Source of the DNA: Datura wrightii
Taxonomy: Eukaryota > Streptophyta > Magnoliopsida > Solanales > Solanaceae
Direction: 5' to 3'
Assembly: GCA_035772735.1 (NCBI GenBank)
Contig: JASDFA010000002.1
Coordinates: 806,001-870,000 of the forward strand
Length of the DNA stretch: 64,000 nucleotides
Notes under the pieces: generated by a model
The model's database searches: none
Seen by the model: the letters and a program-made list of their open reading frames with translations, nothing else
Told to the model about the DNA's origin: nothing
Shown: in pieces, positions 61,764-64,000 of the stretch
Numbering within the stretch: position 1 is the first letter of the stretch
Layout: each line of letters starts with the position of its first letter
Position numbers and translations under genes: made by a program

Positions 61764-63413
61764 TTTTCAGTGCGTGTTAGCCCAGGAATTTCTGGATATT
61801 TGATCGACCAACTCCGTTCGGCCCCAAATTTTGGCCGTGCGCAGCCCGTGGTGCCTGGTGACGGGCGCCCTGACATTTCGTTTGATCGGCATCACTATTT
61901 TTCGCATAAATGACAATTTACGATTTTCTCAATTTTCGGTGTATGTTAGCCCACGGATTTCTGGAGATTTGATCGGCCGCCTCCGTTCGGCCCCAAATTT
62001 TGGCTGTGCGCAGCCCGCGGGGCCTGGTGACGGGTGCCCTGTCATTTCATTTGATCGGCATCACTATTTTTCGCATAAATGACAATTTACGATTTTCTCG
62101 ATTTTCGGTGTATGTTAGCCCACGGATTTTTGGAGATGTGATCGACCGCCTCCGTTTGGCCCCAAATTTTGGCTGTGCGCAGCCTGCGGGGCCTGGTGAC
62201 GGGCGCCCTATCATTTCGTTTGATCGGCATCATTATTTTTCGCATAAATGAGAATTTACGATTTTCTCAATTTTCGGTGTATGTTAGCCCACGGATTTTT
62301 CGAGATTCAATCGACCGCCTCCGTTCGACCCCAAATTTTGGCTGTGCGCAGCCTGCGGGGCCTGGTGACGAGCGCCCTATCATTTCGTTTGATCGGCATC
62401 ACTATTTTTCGCATAAATGAGAATTTACGATTTTCTCAATTTTCGGTGTATGTTAGCCCACGGATTTTTCGAGATTCAATCGACCGCCTCCGTTCGACCC
62501 CAAATTTTGGCTGTGCGCAGCCTGCGGGGCCTGGTGACGAGCGCCCTATCATTTCATTTGATCGGCATCACTATTTTTCGCATAAATGAGAATTTACGAT
62601 TTTCTCGATTTTCGGTGTATGTTAGCCCACGGATTTTTCGAGATTCAATCGACCGCCTCCGTTCGGCCCTAAATTTTGGCTGTGCGTAGCCTGCGGGGCC
62701 TGGTGACGGGCTCCCTATCATTTCATTTGATCGGCATCACTTTTTTTTGAATAAATGACAATTTACCGTTTTCTCGATTTTCGGTGAAAGTTAGTCCACG
62801 GATTTCTGGAGATTTGATCGACCGCCTCCGTTTTAACCCAAATGTTTGGCTGTGCGCAGCCTGCGGGGCCTGGTGACGGGCGCCCTGTCATTTCGTTTGA
62901 TCGGCATCACTATTTTTCGCATAAATGACAATTTACGATTTTCTCGATTTTTGGTGTATGTTAGCCCACGGATTTTTCGAGATTTGATCGACCGCCTCCG
63001 TTCGGCCCCAAATTTTGGATGTGCGCAGCCCGCGGGGCCTGGTGTCGGGCACCATGTCATTTCGTTTGATCGGCATTACTATTTTTTGAACAAATGACAA
63101 TTTACGATTTTCTCGATTTTCGGTGTATGTTAGCCCACGGATTTTTGGAGATGTGATCGACCGCCTCCGTTCGGCCCCAAATTTTGGCTGTGCGTAGCCT
63201 GCGGGGCCTGGTGACGGGCTCCTTATCATTTCGTTTGATCGGCATCACTATTTTTTGAATAAATGACAATTTACCTTTTTCTCGGTTTTCGGTGAAAGTT
63301 AGTCCACGGATTTCTGGAGATTCAATCAGCCGCCTCCGTTTTAACCCAAATGTTTGGCTGTGCGCAGCCTGCGGGGCATGGTGACGGGCGCCCTGTCATT
63401 TCGTTTGATCCGC
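61764..63413 (+). repeat. Diverged satellite subfamily, about 9.7 monomers
   Basis: Continuation of the diverged subfamily after the insert ending at 61763. Its first monomer is the post-insert type (CAGTGCGTGTTAGCCCAGG). Two adjacent monomers share the private variant GACGAGCGCCC (about 62367 and 62536, exactly 169 bp apart), which marks a recent single-monomer duplication. The block from about 62846 repeats that from about 60193 at 2,653 bp. No gene is seen. Confidence 0.94.
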
Positions 63414-63546
63414 TGTTACACCCCGTAAATTTCTAGCATATAGATGGCCTATTCGCGTGTTGGTTAAGAGTATTTGAAATACATACATGATAGAAAAAGG
63501 CACGGGGAAAGATCGGACAAGCGGCAAGTCGGCGCGTCGCAAGGCA

Positions 63547-63672
63547 AAATGCGACTTATAAAACGCATTCCAGGATTGCGACTTATAAAACGCATTCCAG
63601 GTATGCGACTTATAAATCGCATTCAGGAAATGCGTCTTATAAATCGCATTCCTGAAATGCGACTTATAATTA
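63547..63672 (+). repeat. 27-bp minisatellite, 4 units (insert 9)
   Basis: Four units and a divergent end (ATGCGACTTATAATTATTG); the palindromic fourth unit of insert 8 is not present in intact form. Confidence 0.83.
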
Positions 63673-63682
63673 TTGTTTCTAT

Positions 63683-63692
63683 TATATATAAG
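63683..63692 (+). promoter_or_regulatory. TATA box-like element (insert 9)
   Basis: TATATATAAG followed by CTCCACTTTGG. Confidence 0.5.
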
Positions 63693-64000
63693 CTCCACTT
63701 TGGTTTTAAATCAATTCATTACGGTAATCAGTAAATAATCAGTATAGTACAGAAAGATATCAGAATAAGAAATCAGAATTTAGATAGTCCTATCATTTCG
63801 TTTGATCGGCATCACTATTTTTTGCATAAATGAGAATTTACGATTTTCGCGGTTTTTGGTGCGTGTTAGCTCTTTATTAACAAAATAAGAACTGCCGAGA
63901 TGCAAGTCTTTTGATGAGATCTTACATAATGTTGTTAAAACTGTAATATAATCGACGGAAAAATAGTTTATTAGAGGCATATTATATAAATGATCATAAC

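Larger units (their letters stand above)
59515..64000 (+). repeat. About 2.65-kb higher-order repeat of the diverged subfamily, two copies
   Basis: 59515-60160 matches 62000 onward at about 2,485 bp. After one extra monomer in the second copy (62248-62580) the spacing becomes 2,653 bp (60193 and 62846), then 2,660 bp after the insert. Each copy ends in a TTTTAACCCAAATRTTTGGC monomer followed by an insert. Confidence 0.82.
63414..64000 (+). mobile_element. Composite LTR-like insert 9 (cut by window end)
   Basis: Piece A at 63414-63788 with four 27-bp units and an altered unit end (ACTTATAATTATTG), satellite fragment at 63789-63870, and the start of piece B to the window end. It matches insert 8 at 2,654-2,660 bp spacing, including the extra GATATCAGAATAAG bases, so inserts 8 and 9 form their own lineage. 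Confidence 0.66.

Noticed and set aside
1..64000. Telomere repeats (TTTAGGG or TTAGGG), CENP-B box, or inverted satellite blocks
   Set aside because: None seen on reading; all monomers run in the same direction.
1..64000. A novel multi-gene defence or metabolic system
   Set aside because: There is no gene content in the window to support one; all sequence is explained as satellite or LTR-like inserts.

Overview
The window is almost entirely one tandem satellite DNA array, with no convincing protein-coding or RNA gene. The unit is about 169 bp, repeated head-to-tail in the + orientation throughout; I saw no inverted monomers. Each unit has an A/T-rich half (GGCATCACTATTTTTCGCA ... GATTTCTGGAG) and a G/C-rich, CpG-rich half (GACCGCCTCCGTTCGG ... 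GGGCGCCCTGTC). About 330 monomers fill the array segments. The unit length (nucleosome-sized), the layered higher-order repeats, the CpG-to-TpG/CpA pattern and interspersed LTR-like pieces starting TGTTACACCCCG suggest eukaryotic heterochromatin, most likely from a plant. Whether it is centromeric, pericentromeric, subtelomeric or a knob cannot be told from sequence alone. Species and satellite family were not recognised.

Layout. 1-8503: homogeneous satellite with long (3.0-3.7 kb) higher-order periods. 8504-9386: first composite insert. 9387-19650: satellite with a 507-bp triplet duplication and a 2,873-bp-spaced segment pair. 19651-20614: second insert. 20615-33919: satellite dominated by an 845-bp (5-monomer) and a 1,690-bp (10-monomer) higher-order period. 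33920-47451: four nearly identical inserts (start 33920, 36701, 42186, 46488) carried inside tandem blocks of 2,781 and 4,302 bp. 47452-58225: satellite without inserts, holding two monomers that look like the empty left and right flanks of the insert. 58226-59446: an insert split in two, with about four monomers between the halves. 59447-64000: a clearly more diverged satellite subfamily with 169- and 170-bp units and two older-looking inserts (60760-61763, and 63414 to the window end).

The inserts are the only other sequence class. Each has the same structure: piece A (LTR-like start, 27-bp minisatellite, TATA box), an 82-bp satellite fragment, then piece B (553 bp, hairpins, a short ORF). 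A and B are each bordered by a direct repeat of about 18-22 bp of satellite sequence. Removing A, B and one copy of each repeat restores exactly one normal monomer. This points to two insertions into a single ancestral monomer, after which the interrupted monomer was multiplied along with the array. The many short ORFs (83 codons on +, 98 on -, once per monomer) are by-products of the repeat and are not annotated as genes.
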